Origin: Vibrio hepatarius
Lineage (GTDB): Bacteria; Pseudomonadota; Gammaproteobacteria; Enterobacterales; Vibrionaceae
Direction of reading: 5' to 3'
Assembly (NCBI RefSeq): GCF_018860525.1
Contig: NZ_JAHKPM010000045.1
Coordinates: forward strand, 1-64,000
Length of the DNA: 64,000 bases
The first letter of the stretch is position 1. Each line of letters begins with the position of its first letter. A model generated the notes under the pieces. That model made no database searches and was not told where the DNA came from. It saw only the letters and a program-made list of their open reading frames with translations. Positions 7,265 through 16,537 of the stretch are shown piece by piece. Made by a program: the position numbers and the translations under genes.

Positions 7265-10192
7265 TTAGAAGTCTTTGCCGTAAGAAATATCACCCGTTGT
7301 CAGTAGACCTTGAATGTCGGTGTCAGGGTGTTGAATATCAAACAGTGAAATAAGCTGGCCATTGATTTGGTTTTTATCGATATGAAAACTGGTGGTGGTC
7401 CAGCGCCGTGTTTTATGACGGACACATATTTTTTTAATTCCCGTACGTATCCTCCGTGAACAATACCGCTGCGCATGGTGATGGGTGACTCTGCGATCTA
7501 CTCGCTCTTGGGTGACCAAACCCAGTGAGCGCAAACTGGCTATATTACCCGCAAGCGTACCGAGTACTTCAACGCTGCCTGCTTCGTTGATGATGGCGGA
7601 AGCAAATGAATTGGCCATTTCATCTTCGGCAGTTTTACCACCATCAATATAGAAATTGCCGCCAACCAGTAAATAAGGTGGAGGCGACAAGGATTTCACA
7701 TATTGAGTCGTTTCTGTGATATGGATATCGCGATGAGGGCGAGATTTATCGACATTGGTATTTGATTCTATAAAGTAACGTTCATTGCTAATTCTTGGCG
7801 TGCGAACACTTAAGTTACCCGTCAGCACTTCAAGCGCTGATGACACATTTTTTAAAGAGTTCGACGCTTCAATATAGAGGTTATTCTCCGCCGAAATCAG
7901 AGTTTCAAAGGTATCTTTTAGTTCAAAGGCTATCGGCTCATCATTGGCGGCTCTGCTATTCACTCGCTTTTTAAGCTGTGGGTTTACATTGAGCACGCTT
8001 GGGGCTTGCATGGCAATGTTAAAACCTATGATAAGTGAGCGGCGGTTATCGACATCAATCTGTGAAACCACTTTACCTTGCTCAGCGCATTTTTTTTGCG
8101 CGTTGGCTACCAAACCAGAAGCCGTACCGAGTTGGATCTGATTTTGGTTGATATGAATATCACCACCGCCACGTCGAGAGTCAGCAGCGCTGTCACTGAG
8201 CGAGCGTTTTGAGCGACGCAAAGCTGTCGGTGCTTGGTCAAAGCTATCTGCGGGATATTGACACTGAAAGCCTTCAAGCCAACCATTGGTAATGGATTTT
8301 TTACTCACTAGAGTGACATCACTTGCCGCGAGTAGTCCTTGATTATAGTTATTGATGTTTTCTTCACCGTTAACGTATAAATTGTTGGCCGCTATTAACT
8401 CACCGCCAACATTGTTAACAAACTTGGCCGCGACTTTTATCTCATCAGCACTGACCAGGCCTTGGCTTTCAAATTCAAACTCAGCAGCTACGCTAACCAA
8501 ACCCGCTTCAATACTGGCCGCTTGGAAATTGTCTCGCGGGCGGATTCGAACATTTTGACCTTGCAAATTGACATTGGAAGAAGTAGATAAGGTCGCGTCT
8601 TTTAATACTGCCGTAGCAAAGCTTTGAATATGGATATCACCGTTAGAAAGCAGCAGTTGAGAGGTACTTTCATCACCTTGGTGAGTCTGATAATCACTGA
8701 GCACGGTAATATCGGCTTTAGTGTTAATATGATCCTCCACCACAATATCACTGTATTGGTTGGTGGTTTGAAGCCAAACACTGCCCGCATCAATCGGGTG
8801 TTTGACGACTAATGGTACACTGTTCTCAACCACATCGACTTGGTTATTACCTGTCGAATAATCATGGGTAATACGACCAGCAATGACTTGCACATTACCT
8901 TGCGAGGCAATTAGCTCACCATTAGGGTCAAGCACAATCTCACCATCAATGGTTTTATGTACTTTAGCTAAAGTAGAGATAGGACCATCAAGATTGATAC
9001 GGTTGGCCAGTAAGGTGACCATAAGTGCATCATCAGTGATCAAGCCATTAGTGCCGCGAACTTGAATTTCACCTTGATTGGTTGAGATGTTTGCCAGTGC
9101 ACCTTGCCGGTCAAACTCAGCCTCACCGCTTGCAATCGTGACACGCTGGGTATTGCTAAACTGACAGGACTGACAAATCACACCCGCTTGGCTAATAAAG
9201 AGCAAATCCGCTGCACGGCCAAGTACTTCAACTTTACCAAGCACCATAGGATCGCTGCCCGTGTGTTCAATCACGATCAACTGAGGCGGCGATTGGTCAA
9301 CAAGGTTAGCATTAAGCTTGGGGCTATTGACCAATGCCAAGCGTTTTCCATCTTGGTTGAAATGCCCAAACCGCATATGTGAGACATTGCTCTGATTACC
9401 AGCATCAATCATCAGTAGTTGATTTGCTGATTGGCCGTAAATCGCCGTCGATTGAAGCTGCGAACTTGGGGCAATTTCACCATCGCCAAGGTAGCCTTTA
9501 AGTGAGGTTTGCTCGGGCAGTTTGCGATTTTCGATACAGGCAGTAAAGCCAAAACTACGGCTGAGTGTTTGATTGCTCGCACACACCGGCTGCGCTGCTG
9601 TGGTGGTATTTTTACGGCAATAACCGCCACTCACTTCAAAGCCTGGAGGGCAAGCCCATTCTGGGGGCTGAATGTCTCCCCAATAGATTCCAGGTTCTGG
9701 TGAGTCATAGTATCGGATACCGGAATAATGTCGTGCGACAACGGCAGGGTACCTCCTACTAACATATTCGTACAGTCGTTTATTCACGCAATGTTGATAC
9801 CGATTCGCATGAAGACCATCTAGATCATGGAGAAAATCACTGCAATGATTACTATAGTTAACCTTACGGCATTCCTTCCCCGTTTTCCCGTCGACCAAAC
9901 TATAACCACTCGGACATGAAAGGAACATAGGTTTATTTTCACTGCCATAGCATTGAGCGTTGTTGTGATTTAAGCTGGCATTAGCAGGACACGTATAATG
10001 AGGCTCAAACTTAAATGCGCTTTGACATACCCCATCAACTAAAGTGGCGTTAGGCAAGGCACATTGAGTATTAGGCCATGTGACTGGAGGTGAGCCGGCT
10101 GGTGCGGCAATGGCGTTCAATGACGTTATTGAAAACGCCGTAGCCCCTCCAATAAACAGTATTGAACAGACTTTTGTAATAATTGATTTCAT
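7265..10192 (-). CDS. Secreted FHA-like exoprotein with Cys-rich N-terminus and TPS-like domain
   Basis: The product is 975 aa from ATG 10192; an upstream in-frame TTG at 10249 would put the signal peptide inside the protein. A Sec signal (SILFIGGATAFSITSLNAIA) is followed by a Cys-rich region, residues about 30-235, with repeated C-P-x-(A/G) modules. A TPS/haemagglutination-like domain spans about 240-450: RFGHFN, and ISQAGVICQSCQFSNTQRVT, which corresponds to the ANPNGI...C..C.FINT element of two-partner secretion exoproteins. FHA-type beta-helix repeats follow to about 900. It is co-transcribed with the toxin gene. Together the two look like one CdiA divided into two secreted chains. No outer-membrane TpsB gene is visible. 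Confidence 0.75.
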   Translation of the reverse strand: MKSIITKVCSILFIGGATAFSITSLNAIAAPAGSPPVTWPNTQCALPNATLVDGVCQSAFKFEPHYTCPANASLNHNNAQCYGSENKPMFLSCPSGYSLVDGKTGKECRKVNYSNHCSDFLHDLDGLHANRYQHCVNKRLYEYVSRRYPAVVARHYSGIRYYDSPEPGIYWGDIQPPEWACPPGFEVSGGYCRKNTTTAAQPVCASNQTLSRSFGFTACIENRKLPEQTSLKGYLGDGEIAPSSQLQSTAIYGQSANQLLMIDAGNQSNVSHMRFGHFNQDGKRLALVNSPKLNANLVDQSPPQLIVIEHTGSDPMVLGKVEVLGRAADLLFISQAGVICQSCQFSNTQRVTIASGEAEFDRQGALANISTNQGEIQVRGTNGLITDDALMVTLLANRINLDGPISTLAKVHKTIDGEIVLDPNGELIASQGNVQVIAGRITHDYSTGNNQVDVVENSVPLVVKHPIDAGSVWLQTTNQYSDIVVEDHINTKADITVLSDYQTHQGDESTSQLLLSNGDIHIQSFATAVLKDATLSTSSNVNLQGQNVRIRPRDNFQAASIEAGLVSVAAEFEFESQGLVSADEIKVAAKFVNNVGGELIAANNLYVNGEENINNYNQGLLAASDVTLVSKKSITNGWLEGFQCQYPADSFDQAPTALRRSKRSLSDSAADSRRGGGDIHINQNQIQLGTASGLVANAQKKCAEQGKVVSQIDVDNRRSLIIGFNIAMQAPSVLNVNPQLKKRVNSRAANDEPIAFELKDTFETLISAENNLYIEASNSLKNVSSALEVLTGNLSVRTPRISNERYFIESNTNVDKSRPHRDIHITETTQYVKSLSPPPYLLVGGNFYIDGGKTAEDEMANSFASAIINEAGSVEVLGTLAGNIASLRSLGLVTQERVDRRVTHHHAQRYCSRRIRTGIKKICVRHKTRRWTTTSFHIDKNQINGQLISLFDIQHPDTDIQGLLTTGDISYGKDF

Positions 10193-10490
10193 AATATTAA
10201 GTTGATTACATCTGAAAGGTGAAAAATCAGTAAGCGATAGCGTTAACAAAAAAGTAACTTTGGTAAAAACCAGTTTCTGAACGCTACGTCAAAAACAGAG
10301 TTTAACCTAAGGGGACCAGAGTGTTATTTCAGCCAAAGCTCTACATATTGCATTAAAAAACTTGGTTACATTCAGGGGTTGAATTATTGCAAGTTATAGA
10401 AATATTTAAAATAGACTTTATTGATAATTGTTATTGTTTTTAACGCAGAAGATCATAAAATGCATCAAAGGCTATCCATTTAGGAATATT
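10193..10490 (-). promoter_or_regulatory. Upstream region of the exoprotein operon, with a Fur-like box
   Basis: This 298-bp gene-free stretch precedes the exoprotein operon. It is AT-rich and contains TGATAAT-T-GTTATTG at 10422-10436, which matches the 7-1-7 Fur consensus at 11 of 14 positions. Iron repression is therefore possible but weakly supported. No convincing -35/-10 pair was identified. Confidence 0.3.
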
Positions 10491-12929
10491 CTAAGCCTGT
10501 TTTGCCGAATTAGTGTTATTTGGAGTAAATGTGGCGTGGAACACTTTATCAAGTTGCGCGGAATTAATGGGCTTGGTTATCACTTCGGCGCAGCCTTCTG
10601 AAATCATCCGCTGGCGAGTCTGTTCAAATGCATCAGCGGTACATCCGATGATGATGGGAGGATTATCTAAATCGAGCGAAGTGATGGTTTTAGTGGCTTC
10701 TACGCCGTCCATTTCTGGCATATGATTATCCATTAGCACACAATCAAAATGACGCTGCTGGACTCTCTCAACAGCTAGCTGGCCATTTTCAACTACTTCA
10801 TATTCAAAGCCTTTGTTAGCGAGAAACCTCCCTAATACGAGAGCATTAACACGCGTATCTTCAGCAATAAGCGCACTTAAACCGGTTCCATCAAATTCAA
10901 GAACAACTTTCTCATTAACTTCACTTCTTTTTATTTCAATTAAGGTAACCGGTAAAACAATCGTAAACTGACTTCCTTCACCTACCACGCTAGTCATCTC
11001 AATGGTCCCGTTCATGGCTTTGACCAAATCGCGTGTGATTGAAAGACCGAGCCCCGTGCCACCAAATCGCCTTGTAGTATCTGCTTCTGCTTGTGAAAAT
11101 GGGTCAAAAATAGACGAGTGTTTATCTGTACTGATACCAATACCCGTATCCGAAACTCGTATCGTCAACTTACCCTGTTTATCTTTTTCGAGCAGTTCAA
11201 TTGACAAACCGATAGAGCCTTCACTGGTAAATTTAACCGCATTACTTAATAGGTTTTGCAAAATTTGAGATATGCGCGTTTCATCTGCGTTAAGTTCTTT
11301 TTGGCAGGGCTGAAAATATTCACAAGTAAACTCAAGCTGTTTGTCGGTACATAATGGCTGATACAACCTTTCTAATCGGTCCACTAAGTCTTTAAGCTGA
11401 AAGTCAGCAAATTCCAGTTCAAACTTACCTGCTTCAATCTTTGAAAAATCGAGGATATCATTCAACACATTGAGCATATGTTGACCGGACCCAACTAAAG
11501 TATCAGCATAATCTTGCTGCTCAGTATTTAAAGACGTATTACTCAGCAACTCACCTACACCTAAAATACCATTCATAGGTGTTCTCAATTCATGGCTCAT
11601 TGCAGCAAGGAATTGTGACTTTGCTATGTTTGCTGCCTGAGCTTCAACAGCTTTGACTTTTAAAGAAGATTCTAATTCTACACGTTGAGTAATATCTCTC
11701 TCTACTGCCATAAACCCTTCGACCTTACCGTCTGTTGTATAGAGTGGCGTTAGAGCAATTTCAATCCAATAAGCTTGGCCACTTTTAGTGTAATTCAGTA
11801 GCTCAAAAAAGCCTGATGCTCTGCTATCTATGGCTTCACGTATTTTACGAGTAGTTTCCTTGTCCGTATCTTCACCTTGCAACATTTTACCTGGTTTATT
11901 ACCCATCACTTCAGCTTGTGAATAACCCGTTAAGCGTTCGAAGGCACCATTAACCCAAGTGACTTTGGTGTCTAAATCAGTAAAGACCACAGCATCTCGC
12001 ATGTATTTAACCACTCTTGCTAATTGAGCTGATTCCGCCTCCTTCACTTTAAGCTCTTCAGATTGCTGGTATAGTTGGTGCTCTGATTCGGCCAGAGCTC
12101 GGAAAGGTGAAACTAAAACTTGTCGGCCAAAGATAAACATAACGACCAGCGAGATGCTCGTCGCCACCACCATACCTTCTAAAAGACTTTGAGTAAGATT
12201 TGATTCAGCATTGCTCACTAGCTTAGGGGAGACTGAATAAAGAAGAGAGAGTTCTGTGCCCTCAATTGGAAACATGTCTACCTGCCAAGTGTTGGGGGGA
12301 TCCATGTTCCAACCAAGCCGGTTTTGAGCAATACCAAACCAGTGCATCTTATCGGTACCGAGGCTTTCAAAGAAATTACTTTCATCGAGTGGTGTTACGT
12401 ATGTGCTCAGCCCTTCTGCATAACCGTTATATAAAACAGGTAGAGTCAGTAATAAAAAATCACGTCCATTTGTTTTAAAAAAAAAGTAAGAAACGCTTTG
12501 CATTAAAGTTTCCTTCTCCACACCAGATTTTAAATATTCATCAACTACTGTGGGTAGTTCTCTTTCTTGATAAATCACTCCGCCGGAAAAATCATAAATA
12601 TTTATATACGAGCTTGTACCTGTTCCTTTTAACTGTGCTAATTGGTCAGCAAAAGATTCTTTACTCGAGATACCTTCTAACGTCGCTCCTTTGACAACTG
12701 AATGTGACGCTACCCTATCTAGCCTCTGTTCATGGAGTTTAAAAAATTCAAAAACGTAGCGTTCTATTGCGACAAACTTCACTTTCAAACTTTCATTAAT
12801 GATAATTTGGGCCGTCTCACGCGCTTGGTGTTGAACAAATGCAAAACTGGCAAGCATAAACACACAGGCACCAACAACGAGAAACACACTAAATAAGTGC
12901 ATTCCATTTCTCTTATCAAACCTGAACAT
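10491..12929 (-). CDS. Hybrid sensor histidine kinase
   Basis: The 812-aa inner-membrane protein has TM1 at about 12-32, a periplasmic sensor of about 220 residues and TM2 at about 255-275. A PAS domain spans about 300-415, and HisKA has the phospho-acceptor His in SHELRTPMNG (about 446). HATPase has the N box QNLLSNAVKF (about 560) and GGTGLGLSI (about 626). A C-terminal receiver has Asp in VLMDNHMPEMDG (about 731). The absence of an HPt domain means that a separate phosphotransfer protein is needed. The gene follows a periplasmic binding protein gene by 21 bp, an arrangement like LuxP-LuxQ or TorT-TorS, so ligand sensing through that protein is inferred. The cognate regulator is not in the window. 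Confidence 0.9.
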   Translation of the reverse strand: MFRFDKRNGMHLFSVFLVVGACVFMLASFAFVQHQARETAQIIINESLKVKFVAIERYVFEFFKLHEQRLDRVASHSVVKGATLEGISSKESFADQLAQLKGTGTSSYINIYDFSGGVIYQERELPTVVDEYLKSGVEKETLMQSVSYFFFKTNGRDFLLLTLPVLYNGYAEGLSTYVTPLDESNFFESLGTDKMHWFGIAQNRLGWNMDPPNTWQVDMFPIEGTELSLLYSVSPKLVSNAESNLTQSLLEGMVVATSISLVVMFIFGRQVLVSPFRALAESEHQLYQQSEELKVKEAESAQLARVVKYMRDAVVFTDLDTKVTWVNGAFERLTGYSQAEVMGNKPGKMLQGEDTDKETTRKIREAIDSRASGFFELLNYTKSGQAYWIEIALTPLYTTDGKVEGFMAVERDITQRVELESSLKVKAVEAQAANIAKSQFLAAMSHELRTPMNGILGVGELLSNTSLNTEQQDYADTLVGSGQHMLNVLNDILDFSKIEAGKFELEFADFQLKDLVDRLERLYQPLCTDKQLEFTCEYFQPCQKELNADETRISQILQNLLSNAVKFTSEGSIGLSIELLEKDKQGKLTIRVSDTGIGISTDKHSSIFDPFSQAEADTTRRFGGTGLGLSITRDLVKAMNGTIEMTSVVGEGSQFTIVLPVTLIEIKRSEVNEKVVLEFDGTGLSALIAEDTRVNALVLGRFLANKGFEYEVVENGQLAVERVQQRHFDCVLMDNHMPEMDGVEATKTITSLDLDNPPIIIGCTADAFEQTRQRMISEGCAEVITKPINSAQLDKVFHATFTPNNTNSAKQA

Positions 12930-12950
12930 AGTGTGAAATAACCTTAAGGT

Positions 12951-14174
12951 TTAAATAGACTTAGGTAAAAGTTTGACAGCATTTTTATCATCATACATGG
13001 CCATACAATAATCGTTACTGCCTAACGCTTCATGAGCGTCAAAGTTATCTTCACTGAAAGGGGAGAAAGGCTTTTGGTATTTTTTTACCAAACCTTGAGT
13101 TGGTTCACTCATCGATTCTAATGCGGCTTTTACCGCCATTCTATTTGCTTCTGGGTCTTGGGTTAACTTCACCTTGTTTGTCGCTGTGATTAAAACGCTA
13201 GCAATATCATACCCATGAATAAAACCAGCAGGTGCCTTAATGTTTGTGTCCTCAAAATAGGCAGGAAACATTTTCTTGGCTTTAGCAAAAACCGCTTGGT
13301 TAAAACTATTACTTTCAGAACTGTAGAAATTAAAACAAGATTGAATAAAGCGCAATTTGGCCTTTTCCCTTACTTCGTAAGATACATTTTGAGCAAACTG
13401 TCCACCTGTGATACCCCAATGGCTGTATATTGGAAGTTCAATATTAACTTCTGAGACACTTTCTACAATGAGCTTACCCTCACGGCTATTTGCAACTAAT
13501 AATACGCAATCTCCGCCACTCGATTGAGCTTCTCGGATTAATACGCGTGCATCAACATCTTTAATGCCCCAGTTAAACCAGCTTGTTTTGACTTTATCCT
13601 GAAGCGGCTCTGGTAATGCCGCCATCATTGCTTTGTGATTTGATTTTCCCCATCCTGTATTTTCCAACAGCAAGTGTGGCTGTTTACAGTTTTGGGCTAA
13701 CGCGTAATTAACCAGTATTTTACCGACTTTAGAATCATCGACAGATAATCTAAATACGTAGTTATCTTCAGCCACTGGATAGCGTGTAATAGGTGTCCCT
13801 GCTGCCCAAGGCACTAAAGTCAATATTTTAGACTTGTTAATGTACTCTCGATATTTTATCAATGGAGGAGAATGCAGACCTGCAACGTAGACGAGTCCTT
13901 GGCTGTCTTCCAAGAAGCGTTGCATATTTTTTTTGCTTCTCAACACATTACCTCTATGGTCTGTAGTTATAAATTCTACTGGAACCCCGGCAATTTGATC
14001 GCCATGCTGAGAAAAAGCGACTTTAATACCATGCTCTATCGACAAAGCTGACTCTAAATGCCCTGTTCTGTCTGCGTCAAGGTAGATTCTCATCATATCT
14101 GGCTTCGTTGCCTGCGCACCTGATGCAGATAACACGAAAAATAGCGTCCAAAACAGTCTAGCCATAGTTTGCAT
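12951..14174 (-). CDS. Periplasmic ligand-binding protein (family I, branched-chain amino-acid type)
   Basis: The 407-aa protein has a Sec signal (about 1-24, ending SASGAQA) and a type-I periplasmic binding fold: GIKVAFSQHG near the N-terminus, YVAGLHSPP, and GKILVNYAL...LLLENTGWGKSN for the second lobe. No ABC permease or ATPase genes accompany it. Instead the hybrid kinase lies 21 bp downstream on the same strand, so it most likely acts as the sensory ligand receptor for that kinase rather than as a transporter subunit. The ligand cannot be deduced. Confidence 0.8.
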   Translation of the reverse strand: MQTMARLFWTLFFVLSASGAQATKPDMMRIYLDADRTGHLESALSIEHGIKVAFSQHGDQIAGVPVEFITTDHRGNVLRSKKNMQRFLEDSQGLVYVAGLHSPPLIKYREYINKSKILTLVPWAAGTPITRYPVAEDNYVFRLSVDDSKVGKILVNYALAQNCKQPHLLLENTGWGKSNHKAMMAALPEPLQDKVKTSWFNWGIKDVDARVLIREAQSSGGDCVLLVANSREGKLIVESVSEVNIELPIYSHWGITGGQFAQNVSYEVREKAKLRFIQSCFNFYSSESNSFNQAVFAKAKKMFPAYFEDTNIKAPAGFIHGYDIASVLITATNKVKLTQDPEANRMAVKAALESMSEPTQGLVKKYQKPFSPFSEDNFDAHEALGSNDYCMAMYDDKNAVKLLPKSI

Positions 14175-14292
14175 CCATGTTTATTAGAATTTGCTTCTAT
14201 ATCTAGACTAGGAAAGTACGGCCATTTTTCCAGTAGTTTATTGACTTGCAACTACAAAGATTGGCTATTTTCAGCACAAAACTTAACCTCTA

Positions 14293-15165
14293 TCAAACGT
14301 ATTGTTTGACGAATTCAATAAAAGTTCTGTCAGCAATAGATAAATAGCCATTTCTTCTCCAAGCAAGTGAAAGGCGGATACAAACTGGATCATCAAAAGG
14401 AATAGCGACAACATCAGTCTCATTGTCTGTAACTAGTTTTAGCAACGCAGTAATTGCAAATTCATGTTTTACAACACTCAAAATTAATGGCAGTAAATTG
14501 GTTTCAAAGGAAAACTTAATTTCCCGTTTATAAAGCCGAGCTTTGTCTTCCACAAAATCACGATGAAAATAACCCGGTTTGAACATAACCAACTCATGAT
14601 CAAAGAACTCTTCAAAACTTATACTTTCTCGATTTGCAATATAATGCTCCGATCCAACAACAGCCACCATCTCCTCTTCAGATAAGTAATCCGTCTCAAG
14701 ATCTTCTGGCACATTCTGTCCATCAATAACGCCAATATCTAATTCACCTTCAAGCAACATTTGTCGAATGGAGCGAGCCCCCGCGTCAACCAGAGTAATT
14801 TTAAGATTGGGGTAATGTGCTTTAAAAGCCATTAGCACTTGAGGAAAAAAGTAGGAGCCCATCATACTTGGTGCTCCAAGCCTTACTTCTCCTTTCTCAA
14901 GACCTTTTAATTCATTGATAGCCAATTTAGCATCGTCAATTTGCTGCAACACGCGCTTGGCATGTTGGTACAATACCCTGCCTTCATTAGTTAACGACAC
15001 ATGGCGATCGTCTCTACGAAACAGCTCAACTCCCAACTGCTGTTCGAATTTCTTTATTGACATACTAAGAGCTGGTTGAGCAATATGGAGCTCTCTTGCT
15101 GCCTGTGTAAAATGCTTCAATTCAGCCACTGCCACAAAATGCTTTAAATGTCTGGTATCCACCAC
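14293..15165 (-). CDS. LysR-family transcriptional regulator
   Basis: The 290-aa protein has an N-terminal winged HTH (residues about 1-60: HFTQAARELHIAQPALSMSI, then LGVELFRR) and a C-terminal LysR substrate-binding domain (RLGAPSMMGSYFFPQVL...). It is divergent from the MFS transporter gene at 15278, the usual layout for a LysR regulator controlling its neighbour and itself. A 6-8-6 inverted repeat in the intergenic region is a candidate binding site. The effector is unknown. Confidence 0.9.
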   Translation of the reverse strand: MVDTRHLKHFVAVAELKHFTQAARELHIAQPALSMSIKKFEQQLGVELFRRDDRHVSLTNEGRVLYQHAKRVLQQIDDAKLAINELKGLEKGEVRLGAPSMMGSYFFPQVLMAFKAHYPNLKITLVDAGARSIRQMLLEGELDIGVIDGQNVPEDLETDYLSEEEMVAVVGSEHYIANRESISFEEFFDHELVMFKPGYFHRDFVEDKARLYKREIKFSFETNLLPLILSVVKHEFAITALLKLVTDNETDVVAIPFDDPVCIRLSLAWRRNGYLSIADRTFIEFVKQYV

Positions 15166-15184
15166 AGCCTCATAAATATTATTT

Positions 15185-15204
15185 ATTAACTCGATATGGT
15201 TAAT
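15185..15204. promoter_or_regulatory. Candidate LysR operator
   Basis: ATTAAC, 8 nt, GTTAAT is a perfect inverted repeat in the 112-bp divergent region between the LysR gene and the MFS gene. LysR sites are typically short dyads of this spacing class. It is 20 bp from the regulator start. Confidence 0.45.
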
Positions 15205-15277
15205 ATATTTTATTAATCATGTTTTGAGTGATATTTTGATCACAATACTGGTTGTTTTTAGTGAGGCAGTTAATGAA

Positions 15278-16492
15278 ATGATTGAGCTTAGAACTAATGA
15301 ATATCGGCGGGTCATCTTCACCCTTGCTCTTGGTTCTTTTGTTGTTTTCTGTAACCTCTACCTATTCCAACCCATGCTTCCTTATATGGCTGCGCATTTC
15401 GCGGTAACAGAAACTCAAATAAACTGGCTCTTTGCCGCCACAACCCTTGTACTTTCGTTCAGTTTGGTTCCTTGGGCAGTAGTATCTGAAACTATTGGAC
15501 GCAAGCAAGTCATGGTCTTAGGCTTGTTCTCAATGCCTGTCATCTCAATTGGTATGTTGTGGTCCCCTTCTTTAATCAATCTAATCGTGATGAGAGCAAT
15601 GATGGGAGTCGCGATTGCGGCATTTGCTTCAGTCGCTGTTGCTTATATGGCAGAGGAGCTGTCTCCGAAGGCTTTTAATCAAGCCATTGGAGGTTATATT
15701 GCAGCAAATTCATTAGGCGGGATCAGTGGCAGAGTTATTGGTGGAACGCTTACAGATGCCTTTGGCTGGGAGCAAGCGGTGATCGCCATGGCAATAATCA
15801 CCTGTTTTGGCGCGCTGATTGTTATGACTATGCTACCTACACAACGTCATTTTTCACCTCAAGGTGGTATGCTGAGGTTTCACAATAGAGCAGTGATAAA
15901 ACACTTTAAAAACAAAACCATTATGCTGGCTATGTTGATTGGTGGAATAAACTTCGCACTATTTGTTAATCTTTATTCAGTAATGGGGTTTCGTTTAGTC
16001 GAGGTTCCACATTCGCTTCCCATTGGACTTGCCTCACTGATTTTCTTTTGTTACTTACCCGGAACGATCAGCTCAAAGTTAACTTCTATCTGGAACCGTC
16101 ACTACCACCCCATTTTGGGGATGGTTGTAGGTACATCGATAAGTTTGGTTGGAATGCTAGTCGCCTATGTTGATCACATGCCTTGGATGGTTTTGGGGCT
16201 ATGTTTAATCAGCTTTGGGGCTTTTTTTACCCATACACTTGCCTACGCTTGGGTGAGCCAAAAGTCCACGACCGCTAAAGCAACGGCCACCGCTCTGTAT
16301 CTCGTTCACTACTATGTTGGCGGTAGTTTAGGAGGCTTTTTACTGATTTACTGTTGGCAACATGGCGGTTGGCTCTTTGTTATGAGTGGAGGTTTGATAC
16401 TTTATCTAGTCATTTATGTTCTTTGCTATCAACTTAGACAAGATTCCATAGATGGTACTGCATTAACCAAACTTAATCGCTTACAGCAATGA
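15278..16492 (+). CDS. MFS transporter (YnfM/AraJ-like)
   Basis: The product is 404 aa from ATG 15278, chosen because GTGAGG lies 11 nt upstream; a TTG at 15224 lacks a ribosome site. Twelve hydrophobic segments are expected for the major facilitator family. The first loop motif is visible as WAVVSETIGRKQVMVLG (G-x-x-x-D-R-x-G-R/K-like), and MRAMMGVAIAAFASVAVAYM follows. The overall length is normal for drug:H+ antiporter-type MFS. It is probably regulated by the divergent LysR protein. The substrate is unknown. Confidence 0.88.
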   Translation: MIELRTNEYRRVIFTLALGSFVVFCNLYLFQPMLPYMAAHFAVTETQINWLFAATTLVLSFSLVPWAVVSETIGRKQVMVLGLFSMPVISIGMLWSPSLINLIVMRAMMGVAIAAFASVAVAYMAEELSPKAFNQAIGGYIAANSLGGISGRVIGGTLTDAFGWEQAVIAMAIITCFGALIVMTMLPTQRHFSPQGGMLRFHNRAVIKHFKNKTIMLAMLIGGINFALFVNLYSVMGFRLVEVPHSLPIGLASLIFFCYLPGTISSKLTSIWNRHYHPILGMVVGTSISLVGMLVAYVDHMPWMVLGLCLISFGAFFTHTLAYAWVSQKSTTAKATATALYLVHYYVGGSLGGFLLIYCWQHGGWLFVMSGGLILYLVIYVLCYQLRQDSIDGTALTKLNRLQQ

Positions 16493-16537
16493 ATCGGTTC
16501 TGCTATTCTTGGTTACCAAAAATAAAATATCAGCAAA

